DNA of 64,000 nucleotides. Source: Lonicera japonica. Lineage: Eukaryota; Streptophyta; Magnoliopsida; Dipsacales; Caprifoliaceae. Of the stretch, positions 10,989-21,887 are shown one piece after another (position 1 is the first letter of the stretch; every line of letters begins with the position of its first letter). The position numbers were made by a program, and so were the translations under genes. A model generated the notes under the pieces. The model had not been told where the DNA came from and did no database searches. It saw only the letters and a program-made list of their open reading frames with translations. Where the stretch lies: contig CM038469.1 of assembly GCA_021464415.1 (NCBI GenBank), positions 27,955,736 through 28,019,735 of the forward strand. Direction: 5' to 3'.

Positions 10989-13900
10989 CTAAGTAGAAGT
11001 TATAGGCCAAATCACCGAAGACAGAGAACACCTAGAAGTCTGGTTATTGCTCCTCCGAGATTCGATCCTCGTCCAGAAAGAAATAATGGGGTCATCCAAA
11101 CATAAGGAAGCCTCCACTGCCCGTCGATAATCTCTGGCATACGAGGGGGGATCCCGACCGACATACAGTAACAGGTTCCAGTTGTATAGGTAATGTGCAT
11201 GGAGAGCCCTCAGATCCGCAGCCCGAACACTCACTAACTACAAAGACATACAGAAAGGAAAAAAGATTAGCATAGTTAAAATATATATATATACAGAAGG
11301 GCATAAAGAAAAAAAGGGAGAAATGAAAGAATCTACCTCATCACCAGTACGCCCCTCAAGTAGCTGAAAGTATTATCTGGAAGAAGGAACTTGAGGACGG
11401 TATACCGACGGAGGCCCGCATCGATGTAGTCAATATCTCGAGGCAAGGGCAATATGGTCACCACTGGAATTGAATGGCTTGCTGGGGCTGCAGCAGAAGA
11501 AGAACCACCCCTCGCGAGTAGGAGCTAGAGGCAGCAGGGGATAGATGAGTCAAGGTCAAGAATGTCCGAATACCCGGGGGGTCCACCATAGCAGTCTCCC
11601 TCAAAGGCGAGACCCCACTCGAAGGAGTAGTCACACAAGCAAGAGGTGTCCACCCGAACTGGTCATAGTCAAAATTCGGTTCGAGATCAGCAGGCCCCTA
11701 GGATCTCTCAGTAAACTCCGCCTCTTCGAAAATGGTCCCTTACGATATAATATAACCAGTGGCAACTTGGACATCCTCAGCAGTAGCACCCGGAGCCGTC
11801 CGTGGACCCTCCATCAGTACTGCCCCAGAACGCGGCCTAGAAGTCTCGCCCCCGGTCTCAGCACCGCCCCCTTCCTCCAGTCCGGCCGCTCCATCACCAG
11901 CAGTTAGAGGTACCACCCTCTTGCCATCAGGGTCCTCGTCATCCGAATCTGGGATATTGTCCCTCTGGTTGGGGATTGGTGGCAAGTGTCCCAGGACTGT
12001 CTTAGACAGGTGTAGCTGTTCTCGAATGTAGTTGAGGTCACTACCCAACGCTCGGTACCGCTCATAGAAGACCTGGCCTCGGGTCCCTTTTCGTTCTTTC
12101 ATCAGGTATCGGGCAGCAAAAAGGGCATAGTCACCCTCCTCAATGAAAGTCAGAAAATCAAGCCCATCCACCAAAGCCTGCACCACCACCAGGTCAATCT
12201 CACCTGTCCTCCTCATCAAAATCGGTGAAAACGATAGAACCCTAGGCCACTGCACTGACGTATGCTGACGAACGATGCGCTCACCTAGATAGAACGGAAG
12301 ACCGTACTCATCTCGGATCAGTTGTCTGGTCCTCAAAGTAGTCAAAGCACGAGCATATCCGAAGTGCAAGCCTAAATGACCCCACGGGGCCCAGTCAATC
12401 TGAAAATAGAAGAATAAATTATAGTTTAGTCATATATATTTAAATATATATATTAAAATAAGCGAAATCATATTAAATACTTACATGGTCCTCTAACAGG
12501 TCATGTATAGTTTCCACAGTCTCTCGGGTTCGATAAACATATGGAGTCCTGTAGTTCCCCACAATGAACCGGTGGAGAAGTGGAAACTGATCATCGTTCT
12601 TAACGAGGAGATCTACCTGGGCTAGACCTCGGTGGGTGTATGCCACAAACCAACTCTGAAAAGAGAAAGAGGAACATAAAGAATCTTAGCAAACAATTAA
12701 CAAGCAAATGCAGGAGCAAAATAAGGGAAAAGCCAGAAATTTATACCTCCCACAAAAGAGAAAAACCCTTGAGGTTCAGAGCCAAATGACGAGAGACCTG
12801 GTCCATGGCATCATAGAGGATGGCCAAAATAAAACCGTCCCAGTCATAGTCGAACATGAGGCTGAAGTCTCAGATATAGGGCAGCCACCATAGATGGTTC
12901 GTGTCCCCCCTGCAAGCCTCAAACAAATAATGGAGCATCAGTAACAGCAAGACGTGAGTATACTGATGAGCCTCTTACCTAGTCATTTGCTCTCCGGTAG
13001 CAACCAACCTAGCCCTCTCTATTGCTAGACGCATGATCAAGACAGCCCGAGGGATAGTATCACCCGAACTCCGTCGCTCCAGGAACCACCCTAAAGCACC
13101 GACTATACCGTTAGGGGAGAGGCGTAGGGGAACATCAATCTAAACGGGAACACCTCTCGAAGGTATCCCGATCAAAGCAAATAGATCTAAGGGAGTCATC
13201 GTCATCTCTCCTCAACTCTAGTGGAACGTGTGCGTGGTATCCCACCAGTGAGTTGCAAGTGCTGACACAAGAACTACCGCCCTCGACACCCTCTCGGCCA
13301 ACCCACTGTAAACAGTAAAAAAATATATATTTATGAGCAACTTTGAAAGCTATAGGGTTTACAGGGGTAAATTATTTAATTTTCAAAACCTAAGGGTGTT
13401 TTTGTGTTGTTACGAGAGTCATAGGGTTTACAGGGGTAAATTATGTAATTTTCAAAACTTGAGGGTATTTTTGTTTAGTTATGAGAGTTGTAGAGTTTAT
13501 AGGGGTAAATTATGTAATTTTTAAAACTTGAGAGTATTTTTGTGTAGTTATGAGAGCTATAGGGTTTACAGGGGTAAATTATGTAATTTTCAAAACCTAA
13601 GGGTGTTTTTGTGTTGTTACGAGAGTCATAGGGTTTACAGGGGTAAATTATGTAATTTTTAAAACCTGAGGGTATTTTTGTGTACTTATGAGAGTTATAG
13701 GGTTTACGGGGGTAAATTATGTAATTTTCAAAACCTGAAGATATTTTTGTGTAGTTATGAGAGTTATAGGGTTTACAGGGGTAAATTATATAAATTCCTA
13801 AAAATCTAATGGTATAATAAGTAAAGTATGTATTCTCTAAAATCGGATATTATTACCAAGCAAACGCATGTACTAAAATAAAGATTGTTTAAAATGCAGA

Positions 13901-14224
13901 AAACGACAAAGGTAAAAAAATTAAAAGATGAACATGCATAAATACACAAAAGGAAGGATCTCGGAAAAAACCTACCAAGTGCCAACGACGGATCTCATGA
14001 GAGACTAGCTCCATGAGTAGCCATGGAACAACTGGAACCGCCTGAGTCACATCCCGATAAACCACTGCGCGGCCACGGTCCACCCCATCCTCCTCGTACC
14101 GGCCAATATCAGCCCAGTCATCGTGATAAAGGCTGCAGCGTAGAACCCCCTGGGCATCCGTAAATGTGACCTCATCCTGGTCACCCTCCAATCTGTCTGG
14201 CTGATCTGCGTGAGCTGGATCCAT
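10989..14224 (-). pseudogene. Antisense gene 1: plant mobile domain (PMD), multi-exon
   Basis: Exon 1 runs 14224 to about 13973 (starts MDPAHADQPD) and ends at a GT donor. A second coding block near 13310-12990 has the PMD signature HWWDTTHTFH...GEMTMTPLDLFALIGIP, with two in-frame stops. Next come FDYDWDGFILAILYDAMDQVSRH (to a donor near 12747), SWFVAYTHRG...TIHDLLEDH (about 12657-12487, clean AG and GTAAGT borders) and IDWAPWGHLGLHFGYARALTTL (12400 to 11740), whose tail is acidic, then Gly- and Pro-rich. A last part is at 11234-10989. PMD proteins include Arabidopsis MAIN/MAIL1, nuclear proteins affecting silencing, and many transposon-borne relatives. Stops and a phase mismatch after exon 1 mark this copy as decayed. 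It has its own TATA box and palindrome cluster upstream. Confidence 0.8.
13345..13800. repeat. 69-bp tandem repeat in PMD intron 1
   Basis: Seven units start at 13345, 13414, 13483, 13552, 13621, 13690 and 13759, exactly 69 bases apart, with a shortened last unit. Each contains AGGGTTTACAGGGGTAAATT. The period is a multiple of three, so a fortuitous 23-residue repeat appears in one + frame. It lies in the first intron of the antisense PMD gene. Confidence 0.95.
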
Positions 14225-14358
14225 AGCAGTATCGGTATAAGATAAAAAAATGTGTGTCTAAAGAAACCCTAATTTGGCAGAGCTTTTGCGGGTGAATAAA
14301 AGAGAAGAAGATAGCTAGAGAGAGAAAAAGAATGAGGTGGAATGAGCTCTGCAGAGAG

Positions 14359-14366
14359 TTTATATA
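14359..14366 (-). promoter_or_regulatory. TATA box of antisense PMD gene
   Basis: The minus strand reads AAGTATATAAACTC, about 135 bases upstream of the start codon at 14224. The nearest palindrome begins 10 bases further upstream. Confidence 0.65.
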
Positions 14367-14375
14367 CTTGAGGCG

Positions 14376-14444
14376 TTTGTCACGCGACAAAAGGCCTCTT
14401 TGTCGCACGACAAATGTCCCTAGGCCGACTTGTCTCGCGACATT
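14376..14444. promoter_or_regulatory. Palindrome cluster B (3 sites)
   Basis: Sites at 14376-14391 (TTTGTCACGCGACAAA), 14399-14414 (TTTGTCGCACGACAAA) and 14429-14444 (CTTGTCTCGCGACATT). The first two differ from the perfect palindrome by one base each. They sit directly upstream of the TATA box of the antisense PMD gene. Confidence 0.8.
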
Positions 14445-15382
14445 TTCCTCTCCCCCAAATTTTAACCATTTCATCCTTCTTTGTTTCATGCAGAAACACC
14501 TCCAAAAGAGTTTTATGGGTTTTCTTTTGAACAAGAGTGTATACAAGGAGAGAAAAGAATGCAAAAATTTCAGAAGTCATCTCTTCAAAATCGTGAACAA
14601 CCAACAAAGGAATTTATGATATCTAGGAAACTAAAAATCCGCCAATAAAAAAAATTGAAAAAGTAGAAAACAGGAATAAAACATGCAAGAACGCCCAGAA
14701 AAAACAAGAGAAACAAAAATGTACAAAGTGACAGGGAGAGCCACACCAAGAGTGACAGCTAGGCCAAAACGGCTCAAGGCTTCGTCTTGGGTTAGTAAGG
14801 CTCATGATCAAGCCAAATGCGACAAAAGGCTCTTGGTCAAAAACAGAGAGGGCCAGGAAAAGCCTTCCCAAACAAAAAGGGAGAAATAAGGACATCGAAA
14901 AACAAAAAACGACATGGGCATGCAAATTCCCTAAAAGGGTAACGGATAAAGACCAGAAAAGATCAGAAATTCCTTCCCAACAAATTTTCTTTTCAGCACG
15001 ATACAGAAAAGATAACTTGGAAACAAGTCTTCAAATCATCATTCTGTAAAAGACCGATAGAACCCAGAAAACTGTTAATTCAGGAGGCAGTTCCTTCTTA
15101 AAAAACAAAGCAAGCAAGAAGGGTTTCAAATAATTCTAGGAGCATAAAATACAACAGGATTAAAATAAACTGTGACGAGTTCTTTCCCCTATTTTCTCTT
15201 TTTCTCACTATAGTAGTAGGATAATCTACAAGGAGCATGTTCCTTTAAAAAGAGTCACAAAATACAAGGTCCTTTCATAGGGAAGAACACAAACACAAGC
15301 CTTCTCCGGAAGCAAATCTTAAGCACAAAAGCCCAATTTGGAGGTAGTTATCATTCTTTTTTCTTATGCACAGGAAACAAAG
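14445..15382. other. Noncoding DNA of the Tat element
   Basis: No gene was recognised. This is the head-on region between the antisense PMD promoter and the minisatellite upstream of the LTR. Confidence 0.45.
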
Positions 15383-15775
15383 TCCTCCTAAAGAGGAAAG
15401 TGGAGCAAACAAAGTCCTCCCAGAGAGGTAAGTGAAGCAAACGAAGTCCTCGTAGAAAGTCACGTGCAGCGAAAAGTCCTCCAAGAGAGGCAAGTGGAGT
15501 AAACAATCCCAGAGAGGCACGTGGAACGAAAAGTCCTCCCAGAGAAGCAAATGGAGCAAACAAAAGTCCTCCTAGAGAGGCACGTAGAGCAAAAAGTCCT
15601 CCCAGAGAGGCAAGTGGAGTAAACGAAGTCCTCTTAGAGAAGCACATGGAGCAAAAAGCCCTCCCAAAGAGGCATGTAGAGCAAAAAGTCGGCAGTCAAT
15701 TAAAGTAAGAGAATCCCTCTCCAGAGGCAAACACCAACACAAAGTCCTCTCCGGAGGCACGCACAAGCACTTCTG
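15383..15775. repeat. 30-33-bp minisatellite upstream of LTR
   Basis: About ten imperfect units built on GTCCTCCCAGAGAGGCAAGT followed by GGAGCAAA. Unit length varies between 30 and 33 bases. The repeat gives low-complexity open frames on the minus strand that are not genes. Confidence 0.9.
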
Positions 15776-15985
15776 CATATATGACCTCTCCTAGAGTTCT
15801 TGTGGGAGTCATTGATCATGGTCTCATCCAGTCACCTCAATTTTTTGCAAGTAAGAAGCTTGAGTCGCGAGGGTCTGTAGACACTCCAATCCGTGACCCC
15901 AGCAAGAACCCTAAAAAAACCCTCGGTAACACCTTTGTTTGAGCCTAGAGTCCACCCAAACACACTAAAAAACTGCTCCGAGAAG

Positions 15986-16239
15986 TTTGTGGCCCAACAA
16001 ACCTATTTCCAGAGGGATTTGTTGTGCGACAAATCCATTTTTTAAGTGATTTTTCATGCGACAAACCAGATTGTCGCACAACAAACCTCCAGATGTCTCA
16101 CGACAAACCCCTCTGACCTAAACCATCCACTTCCTGACACATCAGTCTGACAGGGACATCACTTCAGCCGTTTGTCGCACGACATTGTCCCAAATGTTGC
16201 GTGACACTTGCCCTTTCTGGGGGAATTTCGCACGACAAT
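15986..16239. promoter_or_regulatory. Palindrome cluster C (about 8 sites)
   Basis: Sites with the TTTGTCGCGCGACAAA pattern occur at 15986-16001, 16018-16033, 16050-16065, 16070-16085, 16092-16107, 16171-16186, 16193-16208 and 16224-16239. Most changes turn CG into TG or CA, as expected from loss of methylated cytosine. The cluster ends 13 bases before the LTR TATA box. Confidence 0.75.
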
Positions 16240-16252
16240 CTCCCTCGAACAG

Positions 16253-16260
16253 TATAAATA
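16253..16260 (+). promoter_or_regulatory. LTR TATA box
   Basis: The sequence AGTATAAATAGGCC is a strong plant TATA box. It is placed after the palindromes and would start the genomic RNA of the element about 30 bases downstream. Confidence 0.75.
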
Positions 16261-17452
16261 GGCCAACACCCCAAGGGTTAAAGGGAGAGCAATTTGAATC
16301 TAGAGAAAAAGAGGGGTTATTATCACTGAAAAATCTGATTTTCTAAGAATTCAGTTTATCAAGTCTTCAAGGAATCTCCGAGTTTCAATACTCGACGTCT
16401 TGGATACCAAAGTCGAATTTTATACTATATATGGAGAAGAAAAGTCTATATCCGCCAGATTATCTTCGGTTATATCATATTTTCTCTCTCTTATCTTATT
16501 TATATCGTTGGGAAGGTAACTAAAATCCATTATATTAATTCAAATGAGATATATGTATACTTGTTTTACTGTATTTTATAGACTTGTTTAAATCTTATTT
16601 AAATTTTGCTATATATACATATACTTATTATTTTCGGAAGTACTATAAGTGAGTAAGGAGTTGGCTTGCTTGGGCCAACATAAATCGAAAGCATTTACTT
16701 TCATTTGAGACGTTTTGTAGACTTGTTATATATGTTATTCTGTCAAATCTCTAACTGGATAAACTTATTGCCAAAGTTACTAAACATTCTATCATTCTTC
16801 AAACAAAACTTCTTTTCAAAACCCAGATAAAGCTATTTTTAAAAAACAAAAAAGTTAAACTTTATCGTCCACTTAAAACAAGTTTTCAAAACCTGGATTG
16901 ATAAAGCTTACTTAGGAATTAAACTAAGATATATTCTATCTTCCATATATACTGTAAATGTATCTGATACACTCTCCTCAAGAGTTCAATTTCACATCAA
17001 ATCAATTCCGATAAAATTCGATCTTTTCTAAATTAATCTAACGAGATAATTGATATTGTTATATGAGGAAACAATACCGAATCACTATCTTTTCAAAAAT
17101 AGACAAACTTTTGTTATTAGTGATCAGATTTTGACAAAACCGAAAACATCGAATTACGGAATACAAGGTTTTCACCCATTTTCCTGTTTTTCCCAAAAAT
17201 TAGGTTTTTTTTGAGTTATTTCCAGAAAACAGTATAATATCAGTAAAAGCATCCAAGTTTTTCAACATAGAATAAACATATAAAGCCATTAGAGACCGAA
17301 ATGGCGGAATGGGTGCTTAACACCTTCCTTAACCGTAACATAGTCCCCGAACCCTATAGAATCCTGGTTTCACAGATAAAGGTGTCGAGAAAAGCTTATC
17401 TGTAACCTTTCCTCTTACACAACTATTTTATCCATTTTTTAGTAAAACGTAC

Positions 17453-17472
17453 TGGTGACTCTGAATGAACCC
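17453..17472 (+). other. Primer-binding-site-like sequence
   Basis: TGGTGACTCTGAATGA resembles TGGCGACTCC..., the complement of a plant tRNA-Arg 3' end used by Tat/Ogre elements. It normally follows a 5' LTR, so about 150-250 bases to the right may be internal sequence of a second, mostly lost element. Confidence 0.4.
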
Positions 17473-17619
17473 TTTTGCATCTAAAAATAGGATAGAGAGA
17501 CACCCGATATGAACTATTAACATATAAAAGCAAATGGAATAACATAATCCTTTCCGATGTTTCAGACTCCCAAACTAAAAGTTGAGACCCGAGGGTAGCA
17601 TTATTGGATTCTCACAACT

Positions 17620-17665
17620 GGCTTTCTAAAAATCCTGAAAAAGGGAAAATCGGAGAGTTTCACTG
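17620..17665 (-). pseudogene. Possible short UGT relic
   Basis: About 45 bases (AACTGGCTTTCTAAAAATCC and what follows) resemble the UGT segment at 29873-29918 and its counterpart at 20862-20907, with roughly one difference in six. No further UGT sequence is recognisable on either side. It may be the last trace of a fourth unit whose 3' flank is at 1010-1870, or chance similarity. Confidence 0.3.
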
Positions 17666-18300
17666 TGTTTAACTCTTTTTAGACACCGAGTCTAAGTGGC
17701 CCTCGAACTATAAACACAATTAGGAGAACTACTAGTTAATTAATAGAATAATAGTTTAAGTAAACCTTCCCGCTTAATTTTTTTTTCCCCATCTGGAGTA
17801 GTGGTTGAAGATCGAAGAGGATAAAGTTGCTCAATTAGTCAATTACACTAGAAACCAATTACCAAGAATCGGAAAAAATTTCACCAAATTTCATGCTCAA
17901 TATTAATTATTAAACAAAAACTTGATCAAATTTTATATGTCCATGTAATTAAGTATAATGGACCTTTTCTTTACCGATATATCTGATTGATTAGATTTAA
18001 ATTCTTAGATTGTGCTGTCAAAAAATAAAAATTTGTAGCTAACTAATAATAAATATATAGAGCTCCCATTAAGTATAAATACTTATCTAATTTCTCTTGT
18101 TATTAAGGTATGAGAGCAAACATTAGTCTTTTGAGTTGAGTTTAGAGAGATTTTCTCTTGGAGAGCTCACAGGGAGACTAGTGCTCATGTGTATTTGTGC
18201 ATTAGTGGATTAGTCACAAGATTATAGCCGATACCACCTTAATTCTTTCGTATTTATTTGCTAGTCTTTATTCTTTATTTCTGTATAGGGGTTTCAATTA
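17666..18300. other. Noncoding DNA
   Basis: No gene, terminal repeat or RNA gene was recognised. Confidence 0.45.
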
Positions 18301-18547
18301 ATTATTACTCGTGTTACATGACTACAATTAAGTCAACATAAATTATTTCTGAATCCTTTGGCATTGCGTTATTGAATGACTACAATAATTGCATGGTCGA
18401 AAGCGAGCAAACACATCAGACGATAGTACATTTATGGATTTGTGTAGGCCAAACTTTTTATGCATTTATTCACGGAAAACGATTTAGTTGTGTCTTGTCC
18501 TATATCTATGGGTAGGTATTATATTTAAAGGTGATTTTAGATCGTAG

Positions 18548-18640
18548 ACCGGTCGATGGGAGTTGGTTGAGTTGGTAAAAAATTAAATACTACGCTTGTA
18601 AAGTTTATATTCAAATCCCGCTACTAATAATTAATTCTTT
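18548..18640 (+). mobile_element. tRNA-derived SINE head (+)
   Basis: A box-like TTGGTTGAGTTGGTA and B box-like ATATTCAAATCCC lie about 40 bases apart, the internal Pol III promoter layout of a tRNA-derived SINE. The paralogous block near 57585 lacks this stretch, which fits an insertion. Confidence 0.5.
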
Positions 18641-18739
18641 TTTGTGGATGATCGATAAGAACCACTATAAGTGCTTATTGAGCCTGATGACATGTTTTGA
18701 CCCTGAACTGAGAAAGCCTTCCTTCGCCTAAACTTTTTT

Positions 18740-18925
18740 TTTTTTTAAATAGTGGACCCACCACTTAACTTTTTTTTAAAAAAAATAATTAAGAGATGTT
18801 TAAGTCTCTTCTTTAATCCTACAAATAAAGAAAAATCCTCCCTTCTCACTCCATGAGTCGAACCATTGACCTCAAGGTAAGGGTAAAAGTTGCTTATCAC
18901 TGGGCCAACCCCTCTCCTCAAATCC
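18740..18925 (-). mobile_element. tRNA-derived SINE (minus strand)
   Basis: On the minus strand the head reads GGTTGGCCCAGTGATAAGC (A box) and, about 35 bases on, AATGGTTCGACTC (B box). It then runs into T/A-rich sequence. The paralogous block near 57600 lacks it. Confidence 0.65.
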
Positions 18926-19019
18926 ATCACCTAACTTTGTCGATCCATCTTTTGTTTAATTGTACGTTTAAATTAAAAAATAATAATAATATTGTTGTAT
19001 ATTCTACACTTGATAATTA

Positions 19020-19271
19020 CTCCTTCCGTCTCAAATTGTTGGTCCCTCTTTCTTTTTTCGGATATCCCAAAATAAATGTCCACTTTTCATAAATGATAAA
19101 TATATACCTATTTTGCCCTTTTGTACTTTCATTTTTTAAGTAAAAGTTTTGAATAAAGAAAATGGTAAAAAGAAAAAATCAATGTAAATTAAGCAAAAAG
19201 TGCAATGATAATGTTAGATCTTTAATAAGTTGGATTTTCCAAAAGGGACCAACAATTTGGAACGGGGGGAG
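19020..19271. mobile_element. Stowaway MITE with TA TSD
   Basis: It starts CTCCTTCCGTCTCAAATTGT and ends with the near-complement ACAATTTGGAACGGGGGGAG, between TA dinucleotides at 19018-19019 and 19272-19273. The paralogue near 57690 reads straight through this site without the insertion, confirming both ends. Tc1/mariner-type non-autonomous element of 252 bp. Confidence 0.95.
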
Positions 19272-19329
19272 TAATAACTTGAATAAACTATTAAGTCAGA
19301 ACTATATATAATTAAAAAAAAAAAAAAGA

Positions 19330-20140
19330 AGCCTCATTTGATTTAACAAACAGACAATATCGAGGGGCTCTTCTTCTCAAACGTGAAAAATTACATGAAC
19401 TCTGTCCATACAACACACAATTTTGTTTCTTGTGTGTGAAAAATATTTGGACTTAGTTTGCGGAACAAAATTATGTGATCAATTAAGCAAATTTTATTAT
19501 TTTAGTTGAAGCACAAACAAGTAAAACAGTGTGGTGCTCATAGCACCCACACACCTTTTAAATACTTACATTTTTTAATTCAATCCTTTGATACTACGGG
19601 TTACTTTATTAAAATTTATATTCCTTTAGAACAGAAACATTTATGAAGAATAATTCGTTGCTAATATTCACAAAAATAGTTCAATGAAAAAAAATTTATC
19701 GCAGAAAAATAAAGGAATTGCAGTAAAACCACGTATAATGAAATTTAGTTTTGCAATATATATAAAAAGACTAGCCCATAGTTTTTTACTATCATAATGG
19801 ATTAAAATTGCATATAAATGTAGCAACGCGATCATAAAGTGAGAAACCCCATGAAACTACAGGACAATCAAACTTGTAATTACTCCAGAAATTTCTAGTT
19901 ACCCCTAAAAATATTTTTAGAAATTATAAATATTTGTAATATATGTAAATTAATTAAGATTGTCCTTCTTTAATTTCTTAAAATTTACTACCGTTATTAT
20001 TCTTGGTCCCCAACTTCGAACAAAAATAATTTTAGTATTGAATTTTGTCCTTTAATTTACAAAAATTAATATTAATATTAAATTTGCAAAGTACATCAAG
20101 GACACTGCATTGAACTGAAAAATGTGATGGAAGCTGAAGT
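19330..20140. repeat. 3' flank of UGT unit 1 (duplicated block)
   Basis: Paralogous to 1010-1870 and 57990-58980. It is noncoding, and the copies differ by small indels and scattered substitutions. Confidence 0.85.
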
Positions 20141-20149
20141 AGTTTTATG

Positions 20150-20300
20150 GAAATTTTTTTTTTAAAGAAAAGGTCTAATTTTTTTTTTCTTATAACAATT
20201 TTTTTTTTCTTTGAAACTCGAACTTATTACATTCTTTGAAATTCGGATAGGTAACTTATCAATTAAGCCAACCCTATCGCTCACCGAAGATAGCTTCAGC
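20150..20300 (-). repeat. tRNA-like SINE relic next to the UGT stop
   Basis: On the minus strand GGTTGGCTTAATTGATAAGTTAC and, further on, AAGTTCGAGTTTC resemble SINE A and B boxes. The same relic is present near 59030-59140 beside UGT unit 3, so it predates the duplication. Confidence 0.45.
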
Positions 20301-20387
20301 TTTCTAGATATTTTCATTTAGGTCTTCTATTATCTCATTCGGGTGTGTTTCATTTCAATAAGATAAAGCCAAAATCTAAATTCAAAT

Positions 20388-21797
20388 TTACTCTACTTTT
20401 TCAGACGCTTCATTCCTATTATTTTCTAAATACTTAATAAACTTCTCTAAGTATTCATTATGTAAATTTTTATCTCCAAACATCCTACTCATCTCCTTCG
20501 CTTTCTCTCTATAATTAGTTCCTTCCTCTTCAACCATCACCGATCTCAATGACTCGGCCACCGAGTCTCTCGTAAAAGACCCGTCATTTTCATTTCTTGG
20601 CACTTCAATCCCCACCTTCTTCTCCGCCAAAACCCTAGCATTCAACCCTTGATCCACCAAAAATGATAGCATAATCAACGGCTGTCCAAACACAAGTCCT
20701 TCGATACACGAACTCCAACCACAGTGAGTTAAAAACCCACCCACTGAGTCATGACTTAATATCATTAATTGGGGGGCCCAACTCGTCCACACAATCCCTC
20801 TCCCTTCAACTCGTTTTTCAAAACCCACTGGCAGCTCAATTGTGTCACTTTCAGAAGAACCAGCTGTCTTTCTAAAAGTCCAGAAAAAGGACAAACCGGA
20901 GAGTTCCAATCCGAGTGCTAACTCAGTGAGTTCATGTTGACTCATCATCACCTCACTCCCCAATGCTATATACACCACCGATTGCTTATTTTGGCTATTA
21001 AGCCACTCGCTTATAACATGGCTGTCATCTCCGCTATCGTGCGCCGTGGGAGGCATTAACCCCACCGGAATCACGGGCTTGTGGTGAAGCTCTTCTAGAA
21101 GCTTCAACCATGCGGGTTCAAATTCAACACACTGACGCACAAAAATGACGTCGGATCCGGATATAACCAACCCGGCCCGTTTAACATCCGACAAGCCCGA
21201 ATCATTCTCCTTACCCGCCCCGATAATCCAATTAACTTCATAACTCCGGTACGCTACCGTCGTCGGAAACGTGACCCACTCCGGCGGGACAGTGTAATCC
21301 TCCGGCTCCTTCCGAGGATCTGAACCGTCGATCATCGCCTCCGAAGACGAACCCGCAAATGCAATAAACCACGAGTTAATTATGGAGAAATAAGCGCGGG
21401 AAATTCCCAATTTTCCGGCAACCGGCGGTAGCCAGTGAGGGAAAAAATCGTAAATAATCCAATCCGGAGAGGAATGTTCGAGGAATTCAGTAAGTTGGGG
21501 TTCGAGCCCATCAACGGCTTTTTTGAGGTACTGGATGTCGGCGGTTTTGACGTCCATCGTGGCCTCAGCGCCGGCGGGGATGTGGTCATCGACGGGGAGA
21601 TTAAGTTTGACTAGAGTGATGAGAGGGGATAAATGTTGGGGTATTTTAGGGAGGCGATCAATGTTTCTAGTGGTTGATATGAAGGAGACTTTGTGACCCT
21701 TTTGAGCTATGAATTTTGAAAGTTCTAAAAAGGGAATTATGTGACCAAATGCTAGCCATGGGAACATTACAACGTGGAGCTTGCTGCCGCCGGCCAT
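20388..21797 (-). CDS. UDP-glycosyltransferase, UGT91-like, intact
   Basis: A 469-residue family 1 (GT1) glycosyltransferase without introns. The N-terminal half has the catalytic His19 in WLAFGHIIPF and a likely partner Asp117 in DWIIYDFFPHW. The C-terminal half has the 44-residue PSPG sugar-nucleotide box, Trp340 to Gln383, with HCGWSS at 358-363. Sequence style (start MFPWLAFGH, DYTVPPEWV) fits the UGT91 group, whose members often add rhamnose or glucose to sugars already on flavonoids or terpenoids, in the cytosol. The donor and acceptor of this enzyme cannot be read from sequence; the final Gln of the box does not exclude UDP-rhamnose. The start is supported by a TATA box 91 bases upstream and by conservation of the start in both paralogues. 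Confidence 0.93.
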   Translation of the reverse strand: MAGGSKLHVVMFPWLAFGHIIPFLELSKFIAQKGHKVSFISTTRNIDRLPKIPQHLSPLITLVKLNLPVDDHIPAGAEATMDVKTADIQYLKKAVDGLEPQLTEFLEHSSPDWIIYDFFPHWLPPVAGKLGISRAYFSIINSWFIAFAGSSSEAMIDGSDPRKEPEDYTVPPEWVTFPTTVAYRSYEVNWIIGAGKENDSGLSDVKRAGLVISGSDVIFVRQCVEFEPAWLKLLEELHHKPVIPVGLMPPTAHDSGDDSHVISEWLNSQNKQSVVYIALGSEVMMSQHELTELALGLELSGLSFFWTFRKTAGSSESDTIELPVGFEKRVEGRGIVWTSWAPQLMILSHDSVGGFLTHCGWSSCIEGLVFGQPLIMLSFLVDQGLNARVLAEKKVGIEVPRNENDGSFTRDSVAESLRSVMVEEEGTNYREKAKEMSRMFGDKNLHNEYLEKFIKYLENNRNEASEKVE

Positions 21798-21887
21798 GGG
21801 TTAATTTGTTCGGTCGGAGGAAGTCCGTTATTATAGAAAAGTGTGATGGAGGTGGTGCCTTTTTATGTTGTTTGGCCTCAGCTTTGT

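Larger units (their letters stand above)
3840..17452 (+). mobile_element. Tat-lineage Ty3/gypsy element, 5' truncated
   Basis: The order is gag/protease remnant, RT, RNase H, second RNase H, integrase (+), then two genes on the opposite strand, a minisatellite, and an LTR starting TGTAGACAC at 15876. A second RNase H domain and antisense ORFs between integrase and 3' LTR are known traits of the Tat/Ogre lineage. No 5' LTR or primer-binding site is seen near 3840, so the 5' end is missing. The polyprotein has many stops; only the integrase is open over a long stretch. A tRNA-Arg-type primer-binding-like sequence directly follows the LTR at 17453, which is unexpected for a 3' LTR. Confidence 0.85.
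15876..17452 (+). repeat. LTR of the Tat element
   Basis: It starts TGTAGACACTCC, a usual Tat LTR start, after a purine-rich stretch at 15856-15874. It has a promoter (TATA at 16253) preceded by a dense palindrome cluster, and ends just before a sequence resembling a tRNA-Arg primer-binding site. The right border is inferred from that site; no second LTR copy is in the window to confirm the ends. Confidence 0.6.

Noticed and set aside
13345..13800. CRISPR-like array
   Set aside because: Whole 69-base units repeat end to end without unique spacers, in a plant retroelement intron.
15275..15778. Open frames with repeated LASLGGLF wording on the minus strand
   Set aside because: They come from the 30-33-bp minisatellite upstream of the LTR; unit length and frame vary.
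18853..19092. Open frame across 18853-19092
   Set aside because: It runs through a reverse SINE and into a Stowaway MITE; the paralogue without these insertions has no such frame.
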